DNA of 64,000 nt from Parabacteroides sp. PH5-46 (GTDB lineage: Bacteria; Bacteroidota; Bacteroidia; Bacteroidales; Tannerellaceae). The stretch lies in NCBI RefSeq assembly GCF_029892785.1, contig NZ_JARXXA010000005.1, positions 62,001 through 126,000 on the forward strand, in the 5' to 3' direction. Below, in pieces: positions 17,470 to 24,547 of this stretch. Below the pieces are notes generated by a model. The model searched no databases. It had not been told where the DNA came from and saw only the letters and a list, made by a program, of their open reading frames with translations. Position 1 is the first letter of the stretch. Every line of letters starts with the position of its first letter. The translations under genes and the position numbers were made by a program.

Positions 17470-18564
17470 TTAAGGTATTTGAAGATTTCTCTCCACTGTT
17501 TCTATTGCTTTAAATATCTCATAAGCCACCTGAGGTACTATGGCGTTTCCGTACCCTTTGACTGATTCGCTTCTCCATTTAGAAAAGGTAATACCGTCCA
17601 ATGAGTCGGAAAACCCATCATTTCCGCCAAGTACAGGGGATTGAGTTGGAAATTCGCTCCATCCTGGCATTTGGAATATTCCGGACGTTTTGAGCTGTGG
17701 AATTTCGCTTGTACAAAATCCGCCATCGTTACCATTGAATTTGTAGGCGTCGGCAACAATCCCAGAGTTGCCAAATCGTTCAGTCCAATAGTCCAACCTT
17801 GATTTATCTTTCTCTCTATTCTCGGAGATACCTTCCTGTGTCCGTTCTTGTAATTGCTCGCTTCCGGAGTGGGTAGTAATCCTTTTTTCGCCAGTTCGTT
17901 CAAGGATGCTCCGAACCCGTTCCCGTTTTTCTTGTTCGCCTTGACCTTTTCTCTTCTTTTGTCCAGCTTTTCTAAATCTACGTCTCCCGGCATCATTGCG
18001 GTCGGAGTGGGCAATAATGAAGCATCTGTATCTTTGGTGGGGCGCTCCGACGCTGCAAGCTGGAATAATATACGGTTGGACTTGATATCCTTCTCGCTCA
18101 AGATCTCTACAGATAACACCAAGGGTGTATTCTTGTTCGAGTATCGTTTCCGTGTCAGGCGCTTCAAATAAAGAGGCTTGACTTTCCACTTGAGTCTCCG
18201 TACCGGGCTGTACCATGCTGGCGATTCCATCAACGTTTTCGCCAATAAACCAAGGCGGTCGGATTTCTCGCACATCCTTATACACCCACGGCCAGAGGTA
18301 ACGGTAATCATTCGCTCCTTTTCGCTTTCCTGCGTTACTGAATGGTTGGCATGGGAATCCGGCCGTAAGTATATCAATCCGGTATCGCCATTCTCGAAAA
18401 GATTGTTTTGTAATGTCTCCATATCCTATACTTTTAGGGAACCAAAATTTTAATACCTCTCTACAGAAATCATCATTTTCGCACCAGAAAGCATTTTCCC
18501 AGTTCATCCATAAGGCTGCTAATTCAGCTGCTCCAAATCCTGTACATAAAGAGGCGTGCGTCAT
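17470..18564 (-). CDS. dcm: Phage DNA cytosine-5 methyltransferase (Dcm family)
   Basis: 364 residues. Motif IV PCQPFS (71-76, catalytic Cys72), motif VI ENVDG (109-113), motif VIII region VGAPHQRYRCF (172-182), and motifs IX/X in GYGNAIVPQVAYEIFKAIE (337-355) are all present and in order. It would add 5-methyl groups to cytosine, likely protecting phage DNA from restriction. The target recognition region (about 183-325) contains three repeat-like segments IIAHS / ITTHS / IVADA. Almost all of the gene is overlapped by a second 294-codon frame on the same strand (17538-18422). The N-terminal AdoMet motif is abbreviated (SLCTGFGAAE). Confidence 0.93.
   Translation of the reverse strand: MTHASLCTGFGAAELAALWMNWENAFWCENDDFCREVLKFWFPKSIGYGDITKQSFREWRYRIDILTAGFPCQPFSNAGKRKGANDYRYLWPWVYKDVREIRPPWFIGENVDGIASMVQPGTETQVESQASLFEAPDTETILEQEYTLGVICRDLEREGYQVQPYIIPACSVGAPHQRYRCFIIAHSDRNDAGRRRFRKAGQKKRKGQGEQEKRERVRSILERTGEKRITTHSGSEQLQERTQEGISENREKDKSRLDYWTERFGNSGIVADAYKFNGNDGGFCTSEIPQLKTSGIFQMPGWSEFPTQSPVLGGNDGFSDSLDGITFSKWRSESVKGYGNAIVPQVAYEIFKAIETVERNLQIP
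17538..18422 (-). CDS. LLPTP-repeat protein overprinted on dcm
   Basis: 294 codons from ATG at 18420-18422, fully inside dcm in the +1 frame. It is not a random shadow. It has LLPTP at residues 136-140, 182-186 and 222-226, an early block TVTSGRGC ... LGLLAKTLMESPAW, then NRILFQLAASERPTKDTD, and a C-terminal block NPLYLAEMMGFPTHWTVLPF. I recall this architecture (LLFQL, LLPTPTA, AEMMGFP-x-W) from Bacteroidales phage proteins often named hypothetical or methyltransferase. Function is unknown. Expression would need internal initiation in the dcm mRNA. Whether the protein is made, or is a conserved by-product of the repeat, cannot be told from one sequence. Confidence 0.55.
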   Translation of the reverse strand: METLQNNLFENGDTGLIYLRPDSHANHSVTQESEKERMITVTSGRGCIRMCEKSDRLGLLAKTLMESPAWYSPVRRLKWKVKPLYLKRLTRKRYSNKNTPLVLSVEILSEKDIKSNRILFQLAASERPTKDTDASLLPTPTAMMPGDVDLEKLDKRREKVKANKKNGNGFGASLNELAKKGLLPTPEASNYKNGHRKVSPRIERKINQGWTIGLNDLATLGLLPTPTNSMVTMADFVQAKFHSSKRPEYSKCQDGANFQLNPLYLAEMMGFPTHWTVLPFLNGEANQSKGTETP

Positions 18565-18591
18565 ATAACTTCTTGTTATTTTTAAATAATC

Positions 18592-19041
18592 TCACTTTCT
18601 AATCTTCATCCGTCTAAACTTATACACCAGCATACCCGCATCCCTTTCATCTTGGTTTATCCGTCCTTCTACTTTAGTGATTAACCGGAAGGTCTTAGCG
18701 TCAATACTCTTAGTCCCTAAAGGTTTCACGAGCTCATAAGGGATATTTAGGCGCTCACACATCTCAACCAGCTTACGCCCTGTCTCGTGGTTCGCTCCTA
18801 CATTCTTGGCTATCCTTTCCCCGGCACTCTTTGACTGGAGATACTTTCCGTGAAAGTTTGACTTCTTATTAAGCCATCCAGCTTCAATACGCACAAGGAG
18901 TATACAGCCTTGTAATTCGGAAAGCCTATCAAATACCTCGAAGAAAGTAAGGCTCTCAACTTCCAGCTTTTCAGTTTCAACATCGAAGGATGCGAACCCG
19001 GATTTAATCGTATCCGGGTCTATGCCGATCAGCAAGCCCAT
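18592..19041 (-). CDS. RuvC-like Holliday junction resolvase
   Basis: 149 residues. The start LLIGIDPDTIKSGFASFD gives the first catalytic Asp (D8) in an RNase H fold. Glu53 (VRIEAGW) and the C-terminal DERDAGMLVY (D131, D134) complete an acidic set, as in RuvC-type resolvases. It would cut recombination or replication intermediates before packaging. Its ATG overlaps the last base of the DUF4494 gene (19041). Confidence 0.85.
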   Translation of the reverse strand: MGLLIGIDPDTIKSGFASFDVETEKLEVESLTFFEVFDRLSELQGCILLVRIEAGWLNKKSNFHGKYLQSKSAGERIAKNVGANHETGRKLVEMCERLNIPYELVKPLGTKSIDAKTFRLITKVEGRINQDERDAGMLVYKFRRMKIRK

Positions 19042-19754
19042 CAGTCAGGTAGTTTGTAGTCTTTGTTTATACCTTCAATCTCTTTCCGTTTGATAGAAAC
19101 CGGCTCCCCAGTATCTTCATCGTGGAACTCTTCTGTCCAGACACGGGTAAGTACGGCCTTCTGCTCTTCAAGCTGGGAGAACAGCTTTTCTACTCTTCTT
19201 TCTCCAATCTGTAATTTCGCCATGAGGAAACGAGGTGAAGCGTTATCATGTTTTTGTACCAGTTTGACGGCTTCACAGAATAGCGGATCCATTTCCGGGA
19301 ATAGTTCTGTTTGGATAGGTTTTTCTTCCCCTTCTTTCGGAACGTATGGGTAAACATCCATAATCAGCGTCTCTTTAATCTCTACCAGTTCCCAGTCGGC
19401 AAGAGTACCCTCCATTCCTTTTTCGATTACTTCCATAGCTTCACGAATCGTAGAGGCCTGCGCTAACACCTTGATAGGTTTCTTCTTTTCCTGGTAAGAG
19501 TTTTCATCCAAAAGGATAAGGTTTACCTTTCCTGAATACCAGCGGTCGCCAGATTCATTAAAGAATATTTCTGATATCCGTGGTTGTTTGATATCAATAA
19601 TCTCAAACTCTCCAAAGGGCGTTAATTCCTTGTTGGTACGCGCTTCTGCTTCCGTGTAATTTATGGCATCAAAGAGGTATACTTCTGTAACCTTACTCTG
19701 CATACCATTTTCGAGCGTCCTCTCAAAACTTGCTTTTACTTCAAAATACTTCAT
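19041..19754 (-). CDS. DUF4494 protein with FtsK-gamma-like C-domain
   Basis: 237 residues. The N-terminal 145 residues (MKYFEVKASFERTLENGMQS ... KVTEVYLFDAINYTEAEA) match the DUF4494 pattern common in Bacteroidales and their phages. The segment DPLFCEAVKLVQKHDNASPR followed by MAKLQIGERRVEKLFSQLEE resembles the gamma winged-helix domain of FtsK, which reads KOPS-like DNA sites. This suggests a DNA-binding accessory role. Upstream 22 bases separate it from the methyltransferase. Confidence 0.78.
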   Translation of the reverse strand: MKYFEVKASFERTLENGMQSKVTEVYLFDAINYTEAEARTNKELTPFGEFEIIDIKQPRISEIFFNESGDRWYSGKVNLILLDENSYQEKKKPIKVLAQASTIREAMEVIEKGMEGTLADWELVEIKETLIMDVYPYVPKEGEEKPIQTELFPEMDPLFCEAVKLVQKHDNASPRFLMAKLQIGERRVEKLFSQLEEQKAVLTRVWTEEFHDEDTGEPVSIKRKEIEGINKDYKLPD

Positions 19755-19776
19755 AGGATTTATGTTTTATATGGTT

Positions 19777-20775
19777 TTATATTTCTTCTTCCAGTTCATC
19801 AAACAGGGTGGGGATATATTCCTCCGCAAATCTCTCTTTCACGTTTTGCATGTTTTTTACCGTCTGTTTGAAATAGCTTGTTTTAAGTTCTATTCCAATA
19901 GCTTTGCGTCCAAGTGATACAGGGCTGTAAACCTCGCTACCTACTCCCATGAATGGAGTGAACACCGTTTCTCCTTTGTTGGAATACAACTCTACCAGAC
20001 GGTCTATAACGTCCAGTTGTAGAGGGTGTACGTGCTTTTCATCATCTTCCTCTTTGCTTTTCTTATACGGAAGCACATTGTCTATTCTGATATCATCCCA
20101 GACAGATGATGCGTAGCGCTGCCAGATAATATGACTCAGTTTGTTTGTCTTTGGATCTTCCCAATCTTTATATTTCCGCTGTAATGCCTCAAAATTTCCA
20201 TACTTTTTCTCCATATCCGGCAGCATGGGTGTTGCTCCGGCATAATAGGATAATCCTTTCGGGTGTACTACCGGTATTTCGTTTATCCCTTTTTTCTTGA
20301 AAATAAGTATGTAGTCCGGCATTGCGGTAAAGCATTCGGTAGAATCTTCTACTATAAGTTTGTGCATCAGAGACCGGACCATTGTTCTCATGCGGACCTT
20401 TAGGGGTTCTTTCCATATCGTTATGCGGTTCTTATAGTAAAATCCGTGCTTCTCGTACAACTTTATGATCTCATGTGGAAAATCCCAGTTGCTGCCGTTC
20501 TGATTCACTATTTCCTCGCAATGAACCGCCGATATTCTTCCCGGTTTCGTTATCCGTGAAATCTCTTTTATGAGAAATTCGTATTGTTCAAGGAATTGTT
20601 CCTTTGTCTCACAATTAGAGAAGTCGTTTGGGGAGCTGGAATAATTGTATAACCCAGCAAAAGGAGGGCTGTAAACGGATAAGTCTATACTATGTGCCGG
20701 TAATCCGGAAGTGACATACATACAATCACTTTCGTATATCGCATAGTCTTCTGTTATGATCTGATCTTTTGTCAT
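19777..20775 (-). CDS. Site-specific DNA methyltransferase (N6-adenine or N4-cytosine)
   Basis: 332 residues. The catalytic tetrapeptide is SPPF (36-39, in DLSVYSPPFAGLYNY), a variant more often seen in N4-cytosine enzymes. The AdoMet site is at the C-terminus (VFTPFMGVGSEVYSP, then GRKAIGIE), giving the beta-class order. It overlaps the helicase gene by 4 bases (20772-20775), so the two are translated together. Likely role: modify phage DNA against host restriction. The modified base cannot be decided from sequence alone. Confidence 0.88.
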   Translation of the reverse strand: MTKDQIITEDYAIYESDCMYVTSGLPAHSIDLSVYSPPFAGLYNYSSSPNDFSNCETKEQFLEQYEFLIKEISRITKPGRISAVHCEEIVNQNGSNWDFPHEIIKLYEKHGFYYKNRITIWKEPLKVRMRTMVRSLMHKLIVEDSTECFTAMPDYILIFKKKGINEIPVVHPKGLSYYAGATPMLPDMEKKYGNFEALQRKYKDWEDPKTNKLSHIIWQRYASSVWDDIRIDNVLPYKKSKEEDDEKHVHPLQLDVIDRLVELYSNKGETVFTPFMGVGSEVYSPVSLGRKAIGIELKTSYFKQTVKNMQNVKERFAEEYIPTLFDELEEEI

Positions 20776-22145
20776 GCTGTTAAAAATTTAGGAAGTATTA
20801 TTTCTTTATTAAATTCTTTCGAGTGGATGTGAAAATTTCGGTGTACGTTATCATTTAGCTTTGTGAATAGTTGGTTTGCTTTTTCTGCTTTAGCCAGAAG
20901 AGAATCCAATACACGTTTTTGGCCATCTGAATAAACCAGGTCTGCAAATACCGGTCGCTTTTGTCCAAATCTCCAGAAGCGGCGTATAGCTTGGTAGTAT
21001 TGCTCGTATGAGAATGTAGGAAAATATACCGTATGGTTACAGTGTTGCCAGTTTAGTCCAAAGGCTGTCATAGAGGCCTTTGTTATCAGTTTCTTTATTT
21101 CGCCTTTTGAAAACGCTATTAGTATTTCTTCTTTTTCGTCAATAGACATGCTGCCTTTTACCTGGTGGGCGTCTTTATCTATCTGCTGTAGTAAATCTCC
21201 TTCAGGATTAAGATTGCACCAATAGACAGATGATTCATGAAGGGATGCTAATTCTACCGCCTTTTCGCACCGTTTACGGATTGTTATCTTTTGCTCCTGT
21301 CGAACTTCTGTTTGCGTTCTCGCTATTATTGGGAATAGCGCCATTTGGCCATTGATTATTAGATTTTCTTCGTTCTCAACCGGGATGTAATTCGTTATAA
21401 GTTCCGGAAGTATATGTTTATCATCACTAAATCCAAGGTCGGACGGCTTTCGCATAGATATACTCCAGCTATTTACCCAATCAAAGAAATCATTTTCAGC
21501 ATGCGATTTTAGTATCCACTTCGTGCCAATATTCTGCGGCCTTATTGTGTCTTCATTGTTATGGAAAAACCTTGTCAGCATATCGGTATATCCCATATAT
21601 CCCAATGCTTCCGAACTTGTTCCCAATTCTATAAAGTCGTTAGGGGATGGGGTGGCTGTGAATAAAAAGCGGTACTTTACTTTCTTTATAAACGAATTAA
21701 TGAGATTCTTTATCTTTCCTTGGAAGTTTTTCAATATGGAGCTTTCATCCAGTATCACACAATCAAAATCTGAAGGATTAAACTTGCTTAGACGCTCATA
21801 ATTGGTTATAACTATCTTTGTATTAAACTTTCCGTCCTTGGAATACATAATATCATCTATTCCGAATTTCACTGATTCTGTTAGGAACTGGAAAGCAACC
21901 GCAAGAGGGGTTATAATAAGAACCGGACGGTTTGTTGTGATAGCGTAATTGTAAGCCGTAACAAGTTCTATAATCGTCTTTCCAAGTCCAGTATCAATAA
22001 AATCTGCACAACGCCCTTTGAGTATTGAAAACTCAGCAATATGACGCTGAAAGTCAAACATACAGTCAGGAAGGAATGAAGGGAATATTCCATGATTTCC
22101 TTCCAAATGTTTCTTGTTCTCAATGAATAAATTATAGTTTTCCAT
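20772..22145 (-). CDS. SNF2-type DEAD/DEAH helicase
   Basis: 457 residues, superfamily 2. Walker A DTGLGKT (51-57), Walker B VILDESS (about residue 130), motif III LFTATPSPND, and C-terminal motifs V/VI ITKASMTAFGLNWQH and QAIRRFWRFGQKRP. The arginine finger region RRFWRFGQ is typical of SNF2-like phage helicases. It may unwind or remodel DNA during replication or recombination. It is coupled to the adjacent methyltransferase by a 4-base overlap and lies 3 bases after NinB. Confidence 0.92.
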   Translation of the reverse strand: MENYNLFIENKKHLEGNHGIFPSFLPDCMFDFQRHIAEFSILKGRCADFIDTGLGKTIIELVTAYNYAITTNRPVLIITPLAVAFQFLTESVKFGIDDIMYSKDGKFNTKIVITNYERLSKFNPSDFDCVILDESSILKNFQGKIKNLINSFIKKVKYRFLFTATPSPNDFIELGTSSEALGYMGYTDMLTRFFHNNEDTIRPQNIGTKWILKSHAENDFFDWVNSWSISMRKPSDLGFSDDKHILPELITNYIPVENEENLIINGQMALFPIIARTQTEVRQEQKITIRKRCEKAVELASLHESSVYWCNLNPEGDLLQQIDKDAHQVKGSMSIDEKEEILIAFSKGEIKKLITKASMTAFGLNWQHCNHTVYFPTFSYEQYYQAIRRFWRFGQKRPVFADLVYSDGQKRVLDSLLAKAEKANQLFTKLNDNVHRNFHIHSKEFNKEIILPKFLTA

Positions 22146-22148
22146 ATC

Positions 22149-22586
22149 TTAAATAAAGTGCTTATAGTATTCCTCAAATTCTTTCCAGTATAAATCGCCT
22201 GGATCGGGTAGTTTTATTCCAAACTCTGTCAGAGCATCTGCCTGAACTTTGTCGAGAAAGTCTTTCATTCCAAGCGTGCTTAGCTTGCTTGTTCCGGAAG
22301 TGATAGTCTGTTCGATACCGTTTATGACTGTTTTCCTTGACAGGAATTTCATGCAGTAGTAATCATGCACATCTTCTTTCGGAGTCTCGGTTTCTTTCTC
22401 GATGCAAGCATAACGTAGCCACATTAGCCTGTTTTGATCCAGTGTTCGCTTTTTGACAATCCTTGATATTGTAAGTGAATACTCGCCGTTTGAGAGCATG
22501 CTCAACATGCTTTCCAAGCGTTCAGCCGCAATCTCCTTATTCAGTAAGATTCCGTTTTGTTTTACTATCTTGATTGTCTTAGCCAT
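22149..22586 (-). CDS. NinB-like recombination protein
   Basis: 145 residues from ATG at 22584-22586 (MAKTIKIVKQNGILLNKEIA). An upstream ATG at 22640 adds 18 residues that look non-coding. The centre RTLDQNRLMWLRYACIEKET, then KEDVHDYYCMKFL, fits the NinB / lambda Orf family, which binds single-stranded DNA and helps loading of recombinases. It sits with helicase, ERF protein and exonuclease in this operon. Confidence 0.8.
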   Translation of the reverse strand: MAKTIKIVKQNGILLNKEIAAERLESMLSMLSNGEYSLTISRIVKKRTLDQNRLMWLRYACIEKETETPKEDVHDYYCMKFLSRKTVINGIEQTITSGTSKLSTLGMKDFLDKVQADALTEFGIKLPDPGDLYWKEFEEYYKHFI

Positions 22587-22917
22587 ATACTTTGTTTTAA
22601 AATGCCGGTCTTTCCCGGCCGTCAGGAGTAAACTCATCATACAGATTCTGCAATTACTAAACCCTCGTGTGTCTTTCCACTGTCACAGTCTATGTACCGA
22701 TACTGTCCGGCAAATTGCGTCTTATATGCCTATTGTTTACCCCGTTTCTCTCTATCTATAGGGGTTTGTGTGGGAGACAGGACTCGAACCTGTACGTTGA
22801 GATATTCGGGTTTCTTTGCACGTGTCATTGAGGTTGCGCGTCTCATTAATACCTCACACTTCGTGTATAACTCAACACCCCGTGTCTACCAATTCCACCA
22901 CTCCCGCAGTTGGGGTG
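22587..22917. other. 331-base gap holding the tRNA-like element
   Basis: No convincing reading frame. Bases 22769-22907 hold a tRNA-Leu-like sequence on the minus strand (separate entry). Bases 22640-22768 are unassigned; a short GGGG / CCCC pairing between 22741 and 22764 (CCCGTTTCTCTCTATCTATAGGGG) is a possible hairpin with weak support. Confidence 0.5.
22769..22907 (-). tRNA. tRNA-Leu-like element with greatly expanded middle (probably degenerate)
   Basis: Minus strand. The 5' part GCGGGAG + TG + GTGGAATTGGTAGACAC is a good acceptor strand and D arm of a bacterial tRNA-Leu. The 3' part has a perfect T arm (ACAGG-TTCGAGT-CCTGT) and CTCCCAC closing the acceptor stem, with one C-A mismatch at pair 2-71. 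No CCA is encoded. Between the arms lie about 88 bases where about 33 are expected. A weak anticodon hairpin (GTGT / ACAC around TGAGTTAT) would expose GAG (Leu). The remaining ~65 bases fold into extra stems. It may be a pseudo-tRNA, or a phage element with a long variable domain. Confidence 0.55.
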
Positions 22918-23415
22918 TTATACCCCGAACTTTACTTTTATCACATTAATGATTGCCTTATATTCTTTTCCGTACTGATTGTCTCCATGAGTGGATTCAA
23001 CTTGTTTCTCAAATTCCTCCAGTGTGCCAGAAAAACACCCACATCGAACTTTCAACTTGTTCTCTTTTTCACGAAAAACTGTTGTTGTTCGGCCAGCGGA
23101 CCCGAAAGATTGAAAACAACAGTAATCCGCATTGCCGTATACCTCCGCATTGCCGTATACCTTCGCATCGCCGTATACCTCCGCATTGCCGTATACCTTC
23201 GCATTGCCGGATACCTCCGCATTGCCGGATACCCACGCATTGCCGGATACCCACGCATTGCCGGATAGGTTGTCTTCTTTTTCCACCCACCCTCCGAGAT
23301 CCCCAACCTCGATTTCTCTTACTTTTCTGGTACACTTTATTCGGAATACTTTAACGCCAAATACGTTCACCTTAAATTCGTCTGTCAGACAAAAATGTTT
23401 TTCTTTATTTTCCAT
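22918..23415 (-). CDS. Hexapeptide-repeat (left-handed beta-helix-like) phage protein
   Basis: 165 residues. The N-terminal part (TRKVREIEVGDLGGWVEKED) leads into eight repeats of GNA-x-V-(Y/S) at about residues 49-96, typical of hexapeptide or left-handed beta-helix proteins such as the YdcK-like family. The C-terminal part (RCGCFSGTLEEFEKQVESTH) is a separate small domain common in phage proteins (CGCF-x-G). Function unknown; the helix might be a binding scaffold. The repeats are nearly identical in DNA. Confidence 0.75.
   Translation of the reverse strand: MENKEKHFCLTDEFKVNVFGVKVFRIKCTRKVREIEVGDLGGWVEKEDNLSGNAWVSGNAWVSGNAEVSGNAKVYGNAEVYGDAKVYGNAEVYGNADYCCFQSFGSAGRTTTVFREKENKLKVRCGCFSGTLEEFEKQVESTHGDNQYGKEYKAIINVIKVKFGV
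23127..23270. repeat. Eight tandem 18-bp repeats inside the hexapeptide-repeat gene
   Basis: Unit CCGCATTGCCGTATACCT (plus strand) is repeated eight times in exact 18-base register with few changes: units 1, 2 and 4 are identical, and later units swap GTATACC for GGATACC. The near identity at synonymous sites points to recent expansion. Copy number changes would keep the reading frame. Confidence 0.92.
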
Positions 23416-23461
23416 GATGTTTATTTGATTATATGCTCCTTGAATCTTTTCGGGATATTTG

Positions 23462-23626
23462 TTACAGTTCTTTATGCTTTGCTAATTGATAATTCTTCTT
23501 TTCTTCCTTATCCATATCGCTATAGCAATCCTTACAGACTACTGGATATCCATGTTCTTCTTTGAAATACACACAGCATAACTGACAGCAACGTCCTTTT
23601 ATAATATCTTTAGCTATTTGTCCCAT
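23462..23626 (-). CDS. Small Cys-rich (zinc-binding) phage protein, 54 aa
   Basis: ATG at 23624-23626, TAA at 23462-23464. The product begins MGQIAKDIIKGRCCQLCCVY, followed by FKEEHGYPVVCKDCYSDMDK. Cys pairs at 13/14-17/18 and 31-34 (CQLC ... CKDC) form a likely zinc-binding site. The pattern C-x-x-C-x-x-Y-F ... HGYPVVCKDC is familiar from Bacteroidales phage genomes. Role unknown, perhaps nucleic acid or protein binding. Confidence 0.8.
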   Translation of the reverse strand: MGQIAKDIIKGRCCQLCCVYFKEEHGYPVVCKDCYSDMDKEEKKNYQLAKHKEL

Positions 23627-23646
23627 CTTTGTGTTTGTTGAATATT

Positions 23647-23919
23647 TTAGAATGGTAAATCACTACCTGTCTCTTTTGTATTGTCCGCGTATGGACTTCC
23701 AGATACATACGGATCATCTGTGTTGTCTTTTACGTAAGGCTCTTTAATCGACACATTAAATCCTTTCACCTTGTCACTCTTTGGAATCCAGAGGGCGGCC
23801 TCCCATTCTTTACCATCAGGCGTTTTTACCTTTCCCCTGCAATAAGGTTGTATGCCTCCTGCTTCGTATTTGTCATTCTTGAACAGTGTTCCCTGTCCGG
23901 GTTTAATTTCGTATGCCAT
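23647..23919 (-). CDS. SSB-like phage protein with acidic C-terminal tip
   Basis: 90 residues. A small beta-barrel-like N-domain (GTLFKNDKYEAGGIQPYCRG ... KEWEAALWIPKS) is followed by an acidic, Ser/Thr/Asp-rich tail ending GSDLPF. The DLPF end mimics the SSB tail (D-D-I/L-P-F) that recruits replication and repair partners. Position next to exonuclease and annealing protein supports ssDNA-linked function. It may be the phage's SSB substitute. The DNA-binding activity is inferred. Confidence 0.65.
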   Translation of the reverse strand: MAYEIKPGQGTLFKNDKYEAGGIQPYCRGKVKTPDGKEWEAALWIPKSDKVKGFNVSIKEPYVKDNTDDPYVSGSPYADNTKETGSDLPF

Positions 23920-23923
23920 ATTC

Positions 23924-24547
23924 TTAGTTTTTGAAATAATCTTTTATATGCTGAAAGAAAGCTGCCCTTTCCTTTATTTTCTCTATTACTTCGCTATCCC
24001 TTTTGATTCTGAATTTTATTACTTCATCTGGAAGAATGATTCTTTTTTTGTTTTCTTCATCATCGTATGTCTGTACTTCCAGATAGGCAAGGTTCGCCTC
24101 TTCAAGTCCTGTTACATAAAGCTGATGCTGAACCTGTTCATAATTCTGTTTGTATTTGCTTACTTTTTTAAGAAATGATACATATTCGTCATACTCTGAA
24201 TCTTTATAGTCCTGCATAATCAGAAAGTCAGTACAAAAGCAAGTTTTCAGTTCGTCAAAATCCACCACCTTGCCACTCTCAATCTTCGCAAAATCCAGTG
24301 TAGCCAAAAGCACACTCATTTCTTCAGAAGAAACTTTATATTGCGGGTAATAGCCATCTGGAAGCATTTGGAAGTACTTCTCTTCCAGGATAGCGCCCGT
24401 CCGAAGGGCGTCTATTGGAGAGTTAAAGGAATTGTAATAAGGTATTTCGTCGCTGAAAAACTTCCGGCAAAAGTTTTGAAACCCTTTCGTGTGCTTCCCT
24501 TTCAGAATATCCTTTATATCTCCACTTCCTATATACATACTTTTCAT
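23924..24547 (-). CDS. YqaJ-like phage recombination exonuclease
   Basis: 207 residues. It overlaps the ERF gene by 4 bases (24544-24547). TGAILEEKYFQML carries the first acidic residue of the PD-(D/E)XK fold. VVDFDELKTCFCTDFLIMQD and KQNYEQVQHQLYVTGLEEAN, with LAYLEVQTYDDEEN, follow the YqaJ / lambda exonuclease pattern (Q-x-Q-x-Q-x-x-V-T-G). It would resect DNA ends for the annealing protein. The core D-x-E-x-K is not perfectly conserved, so activity is probable, not certain. Confidence 0.75.
   Translation of the reverse strand: MKSMYIGSGDIKDILKGKHTKGFQNFCRKFFSDEIPYYNSFNSPIDALRTGAILEEKYFQMLPDGYYPQYKVSSEEMSVLLATLDFAKIESGKVVDFDELKTCFCTDFLIMQDYKDSEYDEYVSFLKKVSKYKQNYEQVQHQLYVTGLEEANLAYLEVQTYDDEENKKRIILPDEVIKFRIKRDSEVIEKIKERAAFFQHIKDYFKN

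Noticed and set aside
22587-22640. N-terminal extension of NinB to 22640
   Set aside because: The extra 18 residues are unlike the family. MAKTIKIVKQ at 22586 is a better start.
23052-23354. Repeat-bearing plus- and minus-strand frames over the 18-bp repeats (CRISPR-like look)
   Set aside because: Repeats are directly tandem without spacers, and the 165-codon minus frame explains them as protein repeats. The others are alternative readings.
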